Shown: positions 10,158 to 20,249 of the stretch, piece after piece
Position numbering within the stretch: the stretch's first letter is position 1
Layout of the letters: each line of letters begins with the position of its first letter
NCBI GenBank assembly: GCA_045837725.1
Contig: JBEWZL010000024.1
Coordinates: 1-32,532, forward strand
From: Vermamoeba vermiformis
Taxonomy: Eukaryota; Tubulinea; Echinamoebida
Length of the DNA: 32,532 nucleotides
Direction: 5' to 3'
Position numbers and translations under genes: made by a program
The notes under the pieces: generated by a model
Told to the model about the DNA's origin: nothing
Seen by the model: only the letters and a program-made list of their open reading frames with translations
Database searches by the model: none

Positions 10158-10387
10158 GCTCTGATTACCGAATTGAAAAGGGCAGCAGCACCGTCGGATA
10201 CGCTCGCAAAGCTGGTAGCGACTGGAGAATCGAGTGGGGAAGCAGCACTGTTGGCTACTACCGCTCTCGTGGTGCCATTGAAGGCTCCAACGGCTCTACC
10301 TTGAGCTCTCTTAGCAGCGCTCCTGGATCTGGCCCTGAGTACGTCAAGGCTGCCTTCATGGTCTTCAGAAACGAAGGAAAGATTTAA
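10158..10387 (+). CDS. Terminal exon of an unrecognised small protein with 20-residue repeats
   Basis: An acceptor (TTCTACAG) is followed by an open frame of about 76 codons ending in TAA at 10385-10387, with AATAAA near 10450. The frame holds two imperfect repeats, SDYRIEKGSSTVGYARK and SDWRIEWGSSTVGYYRS, then a Gly/Ser-rich stretch and an ordered end (EYVKAAFMVFRNEGKI). Base composition is more GC-rich than its flanks and looks coding. No upstream exon or start could be identified: the 5' exon of the DacB-like gene, head to head with it, begins only 67 bp away. It could be the end of a gene whose 5' part is a very small exon, or a remnant left by a rearrangement. No known family was recognised. 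Confidence 0.5.
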
Positions 10388-10506
10388 GAACTGTATCTAG
10401 CCACAATACAACACTCTGTGTTGTAAATTTTGCTGTAAATACTCGTTGCAATAAACTCGCAGACCTGCGATTGTTCCTTCAACGAAAATTTATTAGTCAC
10501 TTTCCT

Positions 10507-11770
10507 TTAAAGAGTACCAGCGCTACTCTTGTTGAAAAACAGATCAATAGGCTTGCCCATCGTATCGCTGAACTCAGTGTGAGGCACGCCTAACAACTCG
10601 AGAAGTGTTGCTGCGACTTGATTGGATCGCCACTCGTGCTTTTCAGTGGTGCTTGACGGCAAAATATTTCCACGATGTGACAGTGCTGGTGATCCGAAAG
10701 CCATCCAAACATATTGCGCGCCTTCAATATCGAAATCGTGATTGTGCCAGTCAGCCAAGGTCTCGCCTCGACCGTGATCAGTGGTGATTATCAACGATGT
10801 CTTGCCTGCATAGTGAGGGTCGCTGTTAATAAACTCCCAGAGCTCTTTGAGATAATGGTCGATTTGATTCAACGACTCCAAGTACAAATCGTATCTGTCG
10901 TGATGCGCCCAATCGTCGGGTTCGCCGTAGCCCTAGTAATAAGTTGTTAACAACGTGTACACTATTAATCATTAGAAGGTGGAGGCTTACTAAGAACATA
11001 AACTTTGGCTTGTGCGAGTTCATGTGCGTAAGTGCGAACCGATGCGTGAAACTATCGTGCCTGACTTCCTTGAATGGCGTCAATGTTTTGAACTGCATGT
11101 CACTCAGATATCGCACGAGCGGATCAGGGTGCTCGTAGTGATCATATCCTGCATTAGTAATGATTGTGCCTTTCTTGCGCTCTGCAACCTAGGAACAAGC
11201 GGGTGTGTCAGAGAGTGACACGTGACTTGTGTGTTCACAACTTACATCCTTCAAGTTACGCCACGAAGCAAACACAGCTACTTGATTATAATCCAATTGG
11301 AATCTTTCTTTGATGAACTCGCAAATGGTCGGGAATACATTTTGTCCGAAGTCGTTAGTGTTAATGGCGTCTTGTGGAGTGCCCGTGAGTAATTCAGAAT
11401 AGCCTGGATACGAAAATCTATATTTGTTGGCGACTTGGGCTACCGATCCTATACATCAACATTAGCGTGAGTTACTAGGCTAGATCTATTCATGAAAATG
11501 GATGTGTAACGCACCGTTGTGTCTATCTCCGACGATGCATCCATGATTCTTTAAAAATTCGCCCCATAGCCACGGCATCATCTTGTGTCGTCTCTCTTCG
11601 GCCGTCTCAGCCCAGTACTTTTTAAAAAACGGTTGATCTTCAGCCTTTTGATTAGGATGATTCTTTTGGACAATTTGAGTGACCAAATGCTTGTCTAGGC
11701 CACCGAACATCTCTTGAGTGCGAACACCGTCGAGAACGACCAAGATCACGTTTTCGGATCGGTTGTCCAT
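10507..11770 (-). CDS. Alkaline-phosphatase-superfamily enzyme, bacterial type
   Basis: Four exons give about 345 residues. Superfamily signatures appear in order: the metal-binding NVILVVLDGVRTQEMF near the start, FSYPGYSELLTG with the expected nucleophile Ser, then NDFGQNVFPTICEF, ASWRNLKD, GEPDDWAHHDRYD, and TTDHGRG followed by WHNHDFDIEGA. This set matches the proteins annotated simply as alkaline phosphatase family in Bacteroidetes, cyanobacteria and similar bacteria, rather than classical eukaryotic ectonucleotidases. The substrate cannot be told from sequence. The start ATG at 11770 is immediately followed by the catalytic core, leaving no signal peptide, so the protein may be cytosolic unless another exon exists upstream. 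It is transcribed in the same direction as the DacB-like gene, 420 bp away. Confidence 0.85.
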
Positions 11771-12199
11771 TCTATTAATTAATAGAGATAAATTAGAATG
11801 GTATGATTATATACGTGATCAATTAAATCGCTATTTATTTCAAAAATCGGCTAATTTTTGCGATTTAAATTGCTTTTTTCAACGGTTATTTCAAATATCA
11901 ACTTGAATAGACTACCAGGCAAGGTAACTTTGCTATCTTGAAGTTATTTTGGAAAATTTTAAGATTATTACCTGCTTTTGTCTTGTGGTTGTGACGTTAA
12001 TCGAGGAACCAAATTGAAAACCGATAATTTTCCTTGTCCACCCTCGTAATTCAATATGCAAAATTTTCCTAAATACACGAATAATACATTAGCCAATGAG
12101 CCATCACATATCTAGTTAAATCATTTTTAATTTAATTAATCAAAAATAATTATTTTGCGCAACTAAATCTGCCTCCATTCTAAATACAATCACTTACAG
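11771..12199. other. Divergent intergenic region
   Basis: A stretch of 429 bp between the divergent phosphatase and cytochrome b5 genes, presumably holding both promoters. It is AT-rich, and I see no distinct motif, repeat or RNA gene. Confidence 0.45.
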
Positions 12200-12442
12200 A
12201 TGTCGAAACAAATAACCAAGGCACAATTAAAAGAGCACGCAAAAGAAAAGGACACTTGCTACGTTGCCATCAAAGGCAAAGTGTACAACGTGTATGGTTT
12301 CTTAAACGAGCACCCAGGAGGTGGTGAGATCATTGAAGAGCACAAAGGCAAAGACGCCACAAGCGAGTTCTTGGATATTGGTCATTCTGATTACGCCGAA
12401 GATCTGTTGAAGAAATATTTGGTTGGCGACTTGGTTGAATAA
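12200..12442 (+). CDS. Cytochrome b5, soluble single-domain form
   Basis: Intronless 80-residue protein consisting only of the cytochrome b5 heme-binding domain. The first heme-ligand box is FLNEHPGGG (residues about 34-42) and the second axial His lies in IGHSDYAEDL. The usual C-terminal membrane anchor is absent, so this is a soluble electron carrier, likely serving a cytosolic reductase or desaturase partner. It is one of very few intronless genes here. The stop codon lies inside an AATAAA hexamer (GAATAAAA), so the poly(A) signal overlaps the end of the frame. Confidence 0.95.
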   Translation: MSKQITKAQLKEHAKEKDTCYVAIKGKVYNVYGFLNEHPGGGEIIEEHKGKDATSEFLDIGHSDYAEDLLKKYLVGDLVE

Positions 12443-12712
12443 AACTGCTTTCCATTCCAGGACTGTTAATTAATCATATACACCACGATATTGTAACTTT
12501 ATATGCCTGTAGGCTGGTATTCCTCTTATGCTAAACAATCAAAGAAAATTCGTGCGGTAAAGTTCCGAGGATTCGAAAACTTTGGCGGTGTTAACAAGCA
12601 ACGAAGGTACATGTTTACACGATTAACTTTTATTCTTCCAAAAGTATACTATACATCATTTTTACAAAATCTTATTACAATAAATAATTATTTTACGCGA
12701 GACAGCATTTTT

Positions 12713-13920
12713 CTAAGAGAGGCACTTCTTGCAAACATAATCGCTAGAGTGATTGTGCTTCAAGCAGCCCTATACAATGATAGTATGTTAGTAATCAAGA
12801 TCATCAGCTTAGCTAACCAAGAGCCTAAAATATAATTTACGGAATCCTCGGACATATTCGGAGATTAATCCTCCTAATTATAGGGGAGGCTCGCGATCTC
12901 TTCACTAAGACCAGTTAACTTACCTTATGTGTCCAATTGAAGCACCGTGTGCATTGTTGCCAGTGTTCGACGGTTGGAGTTTCAATGTAGTAAACTTCGT
13001 AACACTCTGGGCAGTATTGACCTTTCTTAAATCTCAAGCCGCAAGCGTTGCAGAGGTAGGCAGTAGTACCGTTCTTCCACTGAAAACAAAAGCATTAGTT
13101 AGCGTGTTCGAAAGGGAATCAAATCTGATTTTGTGTTCCGATTCTATAAAACAAAGAATGATACGATCAAATATCACCGCTATTAGTCTGAACAATGATA
13201 TCATAAAACAACAAACACTACCACTGTTTAAACGCTACCAAATCATGTTGCACGTGTCGCATTGTTGAATTTCACTGAACGAAAATCATAATAACCGTCA
13301 GTCACGCTACCACAACTTACCTCGCATTGTCTCCAAAGAGTAGACTCAGCACCCTTGCAGTTAGCACAAGGTTCGCCATTGGGAGCCCTCTTTTTATTCG
13401 AGTAAGGAGTTACCGTCACTTTGGGATCGTCATCGAACCGTCTGGCGCGCTTAGGTTTCAATTCAGCCTCCTCGTCAGACTCATAGTAATCAAGCTTTCG
13501 CTTTCTGCGGGAGGTCGGGATGCTTTGTTGACGAACAGGCAAGGATTCGGATGCGGACACGGGAGCAGATTGTATCTTTTCCGCGCTGGATAGCAAAGTT
13601 GCACTGCTCGAGTTAAAACTTGGATGGTGCGTTAGTAAAACCCTTGGATAAAACATTTTTGAAGGCGATTTCAACTTTGTTTCAAGACTAAGCTCCAAAT
13701 TAAGGTAACAGATTTGGGTTGGGATTTGCTTCGCTGGCAGAAATCAAACTTACGTGTTGGAAAGCATCTCCATGACGAGCAGAGACTTGGCCGCATCGAC
13801 TTCTTTGGCGCTGAACGTCCTGAACTTTGGAGACTCGTGGTCTCTGGTAAACTCAACGGAAGTAAAGATGTTGCTTGGTTGTAAAAACGTGCTAACGGGA
13901 GAAACGACTGAAGCCAACAT
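12713..13920 (-). CDS. GATA zinc-finger protein with PHD-like C-terminal finger
   Basis: Start at ATG 13920 and four exons, about 250 residues. A Ser-rich N-terminal half and a basic, acidic-interrupted stretch (RRKRKLDYYESDEEAE) precede the GATA finger. The finger is split by an intron: CANCKGAESTLWRQCE, then YLCNACGLRFKKG. A second set of zinc ligands follows directly: CPECYEVYY, W..CTRCFNWTH, then, after a 150-nt intron, GCLKHNHSSDYVCKKC and the stop at 12713. This Cys4-His-Cys3 spacing resembles a PHD finger, so the protein is a likely nuclear factor binding DNA and perhaps a histone tail. The last exon falls where an unrelated plus-strand frame also exists, and the continuing Cys/His pattern settles the reading. 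Confidence 0.82.
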
Positions 13921-14939
13921 GGTGACTACCTGCGATCCTTATGCCTTTACCGAGGGTTGGAACGGGGGAGAGTTGTGGTTTTGATTTCGCGCTGGCGATT
14001 GCAACTGAAAACAGGAATGACGAAATCAAATTTTTTGTTTTTCGGACATTTAAATCGGTTTTTCTATGATTTTTCCCTTTTTTCACGTGATTTTGCCTTA
14101 TCGGGACTGAAAATTCCCTTTTCGGACTTGAATCGCCCTGGCAGATTTGATTCTCGGACATTTTTGCCTCGGTTTGGTCATGCACGTGGAGAGTTTAGAA
14201 AGGCATGATAGCGCGATTAACATCGTCTTTAAATATGATCACCCCAAATCGGACACCACAGATGCAAGAAGAACGCGACCCTCTTTGTCCGGCGTTTCCC
14301 AGCCACGTAAAGACCCCAAAATCAACCTTTACTGGCGATTTGAACCCGTCTCGCTGTTCTACGTTGTTAAAGGGCGATCATTAATGGTATGCTCACCGAC
14401 TCCGTTCGAATCTGTAACTTTTTCGGCCAGATTTAATTGTTGTGTGATACGTTAGTCGGTGCTTATCTAAAGATATAAACTATCAAGACGATCGTGGTGT
14501 CGCGTTCCAAATACATGACAAATGGTAAAACACCTTTTGGCGGCTTTTTACTGCGCTATGACGTCATAGTCGCCACGTCACTGGCCCACAAAAGGATCGG
14601 ACAAGAAAAATCACCGGTTTTAAAGATGATGTATGATCGGAGAGTATATGCTGTGTAAATATGTTACAAACAAGCGAGAAGTGTTGTTTGGAGCGCTTTT
14701 AAATCGGCAAAACGAAATTTTCCCGATCTGATCAAACTAAATTTGTGCAACGATTTGAATAAAATCTATTGCTTACGTCATCGAACAAAAATTACTTTTC
14801 TGCAATCGCGGCACTTTGTAAGAATCAAGATTTGAGGGTAGCGTAGGTAAGTAATGCAGGCTGTGGTGGACCGACCACCTAATCTGTCCGATTTTGGAAA
14901 ACCAAGGATTGCAACCATCTAATTTAATTCAAGTAATGA
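13921..14939. other. Intergenic region upstream of GATA gene
   Basis: About 1 kb with no gene that I can support. Between 14035 and 14165 there are several loosely repeated TCGGAC-containing segments separated by T/C-rich runs. A 14-bp CRE-like palindrome lies at 14556-14569. Short open frames here have no protein-like pattern. Confidence 0.45.
14556..14569. promoter_or_regulatory. Perfect CRE/ATF-type palindrome
   Basis: CTATGACGTCATAG is a perfect 14-bp palindrome containing the TGACGTCA site bound by CREB/ATF bZIP factors in many eukaryotes. It lies about 640 bp upstream of the GATA gene start. Function is inferred from the motif only. Confidence 0.4.
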
Positions 14940-16585
14940 TTACTTAGCTTTATTGGTGAAAGGTGTGCTGGTAGAAGGTCGCATCTTCTGTAACGACTGT
15001 TCTAACGATGCCTCGTAATCTCCGATGTTTGTGATCTCAGACGGGAGAGGGAACCTAAACTCCAACCAACTGCCCTCAGAAACACTATTTATGGAAGAAT
15101 TAATACGATGGTTCAAGCGGGCGATGACGTGGCGGAGTTTTGAGTGAATTGTTTCACCTCCATCCGTTGCATTGCTATTGCGCAAAATAGCTCACACAGA
15201 TTGAATTAATTAATCAGCGGTTCGTGCGCACATGGATCAATTCACTAAAATGAAATCAAGATATTACGTACCGGCCCATCAAATCGAATCCCAACCGATC
15301 GAGCCCGAATACAAACACTTCATCAACGTCGGTATCTCCGTATTCCTTGCACATCTTCTTCAGCTCTTCGGCATAATTGTTGTTGATCTTGTCGATAAGA
15401 ACTCTTGATTGGCGCGCGATGGGATCGGATGGCGCCTGTTTTTTTAAACTCTTCAACAACCGCCTTACTATTAATATCGCAACTTACCATAGTAAATTGT
15501 TTTCCCGTGAACTGCACATTATCTCCAGTACTGCAAGGTGGTTAGTACGATTCATGAATGGAGCACGCGACTATCTTATTTGTGGGATATTACCTTCGCA
15601 CGTAGTACGCATCTGATGGCTCAAACTCGTAGAACTCGAACACTTCTGAGTCTGCTACAAACTTTCTCGAGCCTTTGTGCACTTCGTCGTACCGATCGAT
15701 CATTGGTTCAATCTCATCTCGATCCAACACAATCTTTAAATCTCCGACGATATTGACCTTTGGCAGTGGCAGTAGCGACGGGTTGATGTTCGGCGGCGTT
15801 AAAGGAAAGACCTGTCAATAATAAAGTGAGTACTAAACTCGCGAGCCGAGTACCATGGGGTGGCTTCCGTACTGTTAGAGATGACTTGGCCACGGTCTGA
15901 ATGTTGCTATAATGTTTCTCGTCCTTGCGCAGAGCGATTACGGGCACACCAGGCTTACGTGCCATCAGCACATAGGGCATTAGTGAGCCGAACAATGGTG
16001 GTCCTGTGCTCTCTGGATCTATCGTCTGAGTGCGTGAAATCTTAAAAGCACACGTCAGTATGGAGAACATATAGAAGGTATATGATATATATATTATTTA
16101 ATGATTTTAGACCTGGCCTAATGGGTTGAATGAACTTACTCGCAGATCTACTGTGGTAAATGTGCCGGACTTTCTGGACTCTAATATGGCTCTAGCTTTT
16201 TCTACTTCATCAAGCTGTGTTTTTTGTGCTTCAGTTTTTTCGGTTGTATAGCGTCTTTTGCTGTGGATGAAGAGAAGGGATCGCGAGCAAGGAGATTTGG
16301 TCGTTCTACCAAAGCAACGCGCCTAAAAATTCGATTTAATTACTATAAAATATATATTACATATCTAGCATAATTCGTCCAGGTACAGCGATAGCCGGTT
16401 GGTGTCAATTTTAATTAATTATAAACGCAAATTGAAAAAGATGCCAGAAATACTAATATTAAACGCCTATTGTGAAATTAAGTAGTATAATTATTGTACT
16501 ATTTTAATTAGTAAATTGCAAAAGGCTTGTAACAGTCACTTACCGTTGCAGATTGGCTCACCAATCGTTTTAATGTTTGTAACAT
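14940..16585 (-). CDS. Unrecognised protein, probably mitochondrial, seven exons
   Basis: The start at 16585 gives MLQTLKRLVSQSAT then ARCFGRTTKSPCSRSLLF, an Arg/Ser-rich N-terminus without acidic residues and typical of a mitochondrial presequence. After a helical linker (EKTEAQKTQLDEVEKARAI) comes a more ordered body with segments such as FGSLMPYVLMARKPGVPVIA, VNIVGDLKIVLDRDEIEP and VFVFGLDRLGFDLMGR. It ends in IGDYEASLEQSLQKM and a basic tail. Splice sites are good and phases agree, giving about 360 residues. Intron 1 is unusually long for this window (over 200 nt). I do not recognise a family; a membrane-associated or matrix role is a guess from the presequence only. Confidence 0.7.
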
Positions 16586-16779
16586 GCTTGTGCGTATTCA
16601 ATTAATATAACTATATACAATACACTATCGTAAACGCAAGGTTACTATAAGTTAATAAGCTGTCGTATCTGACAGACTGACGAAAAACAAAATGATGAAC
16701 AGATCGCGCCAGAAAACATGGCGATGTTTAACCCGCACGATTAGTTCAATAAAGTATTAAATCTAAATCTTCATTTTAG

Positions 16780-17213
16780 CCCCGGGCATGCCACACTTCC
16801 CAGGCCAGTTCCCGCCAGGCATGATGCCAGGACCAATGGGCATTCCACCACGTGGCTTCCGAGGCGGACCTCCACCACCTTTCATGCGCGGCGACAGACG
16901 CGGACCACCTCCTGGCATGCCGCCATTCCGTGGCCCTCCACCCCCTGGCATGCATTTCCCTCGTAAGTACCAAGCCATGATTTTGAATGACATGCACTAA
17001 CCGCAATGTCCTTAGCTGGAGGCGAGCCTTTCAGAGAACGTGAAGATGACAGACGTGAAAGACGAGACCACAGGCCGCGTAAGTAGTGCCCTAATAGAGC
17101 TTGATCGGGTCACTTACTAACGTCATATTTTCATTGAGGCTGAACGATCTGGCGAGCGAAGATCATCGCGAGAACGAAGTGACAGACCACGTGATGTTGT
17201 AATTGGTCGTTAA
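16780..17213 (+). CDS. Pro/Gly/Met-rich and Arg-rich protein fragment (RNA-binding-like)
   Basis: Three exon-like segments: 16780-16962, 17016-17078 and 17139-17213. The first encodes low-complexity repeats such as PGMPHFPGQFPPGMMPGPMG and GFRGGPPPPFMRGDRRGPPP. The second encodes REREDDRRERRDHR, and the third reads AERSGERRSSRERSDRPRD to a TAA. This composition is typical of spliceosome and RNA-processing proteins. Segments 1 and 2 join in phase, but joining 2 to 3 at the only visible AG gives an immediate stop, whereas segment 3 is well formed in the next frame. Either the protein ends just after exon 2, or an unusual splice choice is used, or a small change has occurred. No upstream exon with a start could be defined. 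Confidence 0.5.
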
Positions 17214-17764
17214 ATGTACTCTTTTTATTTGAGCGGATCCGCTTGCTAACCCCACCCTATTTGATATCCACTGATACTTATTAGGCAATATTAAGGTATC
17301 TTAACGAGAACTAATATTGGATAGCTATCTTAATAACATTAGGTCAGCAAAAGAAAAATATTGATTTTGTAAATAAATTAGGTACTGGGTAAGTGAAGTG
17401 TTCCTGACTTCCGGAGAATACGGTGCAGACATAATTTTTCCGAAAATATCGTGTCCGAAAGATAAAGAAACACAAGACAGCAAACCGAATCACGAAATAT
17501 GAAAAAGCAGCGTAGATATATATGGTACGGCTTGGTACTTATGAACATAACCCTAAAACCAGTTCTCGTTGGCGCTTTGTGAAAGCATTTATGCTTCATC
17601 AAATTACACTACCACACTAATAGTAAGGTAAAGGCCTATTAATGATTTGCTGAAAGAACGTAGAGGATCTGGCTAAAAATTCTGAGAATTCGGGCTGGTC
17701 TAATTTTCGATCTCTGTAAGTTGAAAACAGCGATTAGTTAACCCTCATTAGTGAACTATTGTGT
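17214..17764. other. Intergenic, convergent 3' ends
   Basis: About 550 bp between the Arg-rich fragment (+) and the secreted-protein gene (-). It holds a 12-bp perfect palindrome AGCGGATCCGCT at 17232-17243 and nothing else that I can support. Confidence 0.45.
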
Positions 17765-18724
17765 CTAGTACGTACTGCAAGTTCCCAAGCCGTTCTCAAC
17801 AAACTGGATCGAGTAGTTGCCGTAGCTGGTGCTGAGGCCCAAGCGATAAGTGCCTAAATTGAGCAATAATTAGCGATTGTTATTTGAAGTGTTAATATAT
17901 TTAAGGGCGTTATTATATTGATTAATTACCAGGGTAAGGATAATTGATGGACAGGCAAAAAGTTTGGAAGTTGTAAGAACTACCGCTGTATTGATATTTG
18001 CCACGATAGACCGGGTATAAAGAAGTAGAATTGCTCATATAGAAGTAGTAGTTGTTTTGATAGGGCGTAGGTAGAACGACTGCTTGGAAAGCTCTCAATC
18101 CGGAGTCAATAACAAACTTGTAGAAGATGTACGTGTTGGGGATGGGAAAAGTAGGAGACGAGACTTGTCTATCATATAAGGTAATAGGGCCTATAATTGA
18201 ATGGTTAAGTCAGTGTTAACGAAGAACGGATCATGAATCTGCAGATTTGACCCGTTGACATTTCTTTGGTTCTCACTCACCTTGAGTGTATACGGTTAAA
18301 CCATACTTGGTATTAGTATATCCGTATACTCCAATGTAAAGGATGCTGTTGGAATAGTTTCCGGTGTTCAGATCGATGTTCGGATTGTACAAGTACTTCG
18401 AAACGGCACCTCCGGTCACGTTCTCATATTTCCAAATGTTGCTTTGGAAAGTAGGGAACGATCCAATATTAGCATAATAGAAAGGAGTGCCCTAAATAAT
18501 TATTTTCAATTTTTAGGAATTATGAAATAAAAAAATAAATCACTTACGGAGTCAACGCTAGTGACGAGCTGAACATAATTAATTGTCGATTCAGACAACT
18601 GGAGGGTGAAATAACTCCAGGATCTGAAAGAAGTTGAAGAGCGGTAAGTATAACCAGGAGTCAACGTAGTTTGGGCAGCCGCCAAAGCGACGATTAAAGC
18701 AACAAAAATAATATGCTTATACAT
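17765..18724 (-). CDS. Secreted protein with two beta-sandwich-like halves
   Basis: The start at 18724 gives MYKHIIFVALIVALAAAQ, a clear signal peptide with an AAAQ cleavage site. An in-frame upstream Met (18826) would bury this signal and is rejected. Four exons give about 250 residues rich in Tyr, Ser and Asn. Two similar halves each follow a pattern of W/Y-Y/F-F, a strand, an aromatic-rich loop and a final IGVYG-type or YRLGLSTSYGNYSIQF strand. The pattern recalls bacterial pre-peptidase C-terminal (PPC) beta-sandwich domains. N-glycosylation sites (NVT, NYS, NST) fit secretion. No catalytic motif is seen. It may be a carbohydrate- or matrix-binding surface protein. The fold comparison is inference. 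Confidence 0.72.
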
Positions 18725-19298
18725 GTTGCTTGTTGCTTGATAGACGAACTGAAGCAAGAATGAGCGCCAAAGATATTTATGTCGAAGTGTCAACCGTGAC
18801 GTTCGCGAACAATCGGGAAATAACACGAAGTCTCCCTTTTCTCAAGAAAATCATCAATAGGAATATGTGGACAATGGTCAAATTAATGTTATTACGTGTT
18901 GGTCCCATGTACCGACCTCCTTAAAAAGAACGATTTTTTCATGTGCAATCCGATCCAGATCTCCATCCAACTGAGAAGCGTTATCTTCGCATCGATATCC
19001 TAGTAAGAATTATATATTCATTGCATACCATTACTTTGCAAAATCGTTCAAGAGCTGCGTTAAGGGATCTAAGATCTGTTCTTGACACGTGTCAAGTCCC
19101 TTCGTCTTCATGGCAGTTCTATCAACTTGGCTTCTTGAATATAACTACATTTAACAAAGTTTAAGTAAGATAAGCTAATCGCATATAGATAACTTGGTAA
19201 GGATACGGAAACGTAACGTACAGTCTTCAAGTCTTAAGGTGGATCCAGCCCAACATGCGCAGAACGTGCCAAATTTTGGTCAAATATATAGATGACAT
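18725..19298. other. Intergenic, nothing supported
   Basis: About 570 bp. The part next to 18724 should contain the promoter of the secreted-protein gene. A short plus-strand frame exists but has no recognisable pattern. There is no repeat or RNA gene that I can see. Confidence 0.4.
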
Positions 19299-19953
19299 TT
19301 ATTCATTATTATTCAACGCGTGGTATTGAATATCGTGTGCTTGCGAGTGCTTCAAGTGACGCAGATGTACTTTAACTTCTTTTTCGACCGCATCCGCTTC
19401 GAACATCATTTCATGCAGCAGCTCTAATGTCGCTGAAAAATAAGCCACGAAAGCAATGTTGTCAAATGTCTCGCCAACTGATTCTTGCACTATGAAGAAC
19501 ATGATGTGAAAAAATCGGACCAGCTTGTAGAAATAAAACGCTACACGAGTCCAAGGGAACCATTTCAGCATTGTTCTATAGTGTCCCAATAATACGAAGA
19601 TCATTAGGCCATAAGCAACCATTGCGTGGATCTGATCGGTGTCGAGCGAATCCCAAGCGTTTTTGTGACCTTTGACTAAAAACATATAGGCTACTATTGA
19701 GCTAGCACCGGCGGCAGTGAGGGCACTAATTTTAATATATTGTTGCCAAAATTTCTTACGGTGCACCAAGACCGAGCAAGTGATCAAGATCGCTAAGCGC
19801 GGATACGTCGTAAGCGAAGATTTTGAAGTCAACTTCTTCCGGTAAAAAGTCCAATAAAATAGGATTGATGGCTGTAAATAATTCTACTATAATTGTCAAG
19901 GTGTAGACGATCCAAGCAATTTTGCCTCGTTGCGGTGGAATCTGGATTGACAT
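19299..19953 (-). CDS. Small multi-pass membrane protein, unrecognised
   Basis: Two exons (19953-19760 and 19725-19299) join in phase across a 34-nt intron, giving 206 residues. Hydrophobic segments are IAWIVYTLTIIVELFTAI, ALTAAGASSIVAYMFLV, MVAYGLMIFVLLG and FHIMFFIVQ, with a weaker one around IAFVAYFSATLELLH. That suggests four or five passes. The C-terminal tail is charged and His-rich (VKVHLRHLKHSQAHD). Spaced His residues (HAM, GHYR, FFHIM, LLHEMM) could be metal or heme ligands, but no family is recognised. The stop at 19299 is preceded by an Asn-rich end. Confidence 0.75.
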
Positions 19954-20249
19954 TTTGGCCTAAAAACCGTTAATACTCGATTAAAATTATTCATCATTAT
20001 TTGCCCTACGTTTTTTTAACAAAAATAATCGAATAAACAAATGCCTTGTCGTTGTTGTGTCATTATTTTAAATAATAAATAAAGAAACGAGACTTTTTGG
20101 CTCAGAAACGTCAATCAGGCCAAAATTGCTTATAATTACCTTTAGCCGTAATGGCACCTCCTAGCATCGAGATAGTCGATATTTTAATTTAAATTGGTAC
20201 GATTTATTACGTAGTACTAGTACTCGGTAACGGTCAGCTGACTTGGGAA
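19954..20249. other. Intergenic AT-rich stretch
   Basis: Upstream of the membrane-protein gene. It is AT-rich with no frame or motif that I can support. Confidence 0.4.

Noticed and set aside
8179-11770. Bacterial contamination in the assembly
   Set aside because: Both bacterial-like genes contain many spliceosomal introns with good splice sites and sit between ordinary eukaryotic genes.
12503-12835. Plus-strand frame of 110 codons after cytochrome b5
   Set aside because: Low-complexity, no family pattern, and it overlaps the last exon of the GATA gene, whose Cys/His pattern is convincing.
13957-14455. Two overlapping plus-strand frames in the GATA upstream region
   Set aside because: Phe/Arg-rich translations of T/C-rich repeats; no protein-like pattern.
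16763-16993. Glycine-rich minus-strand frames
   Set aside because: They mirror the Pro/Gly-rich plus-strand exon; the plus-strand segments have splice sites and an Arg-rich continuation.
18730-18924. Short plus-strand frame upstream of the secreted-protein gene
   Set aside because: No splice context or recognisable pattern, and it overlaps the start of that gene.
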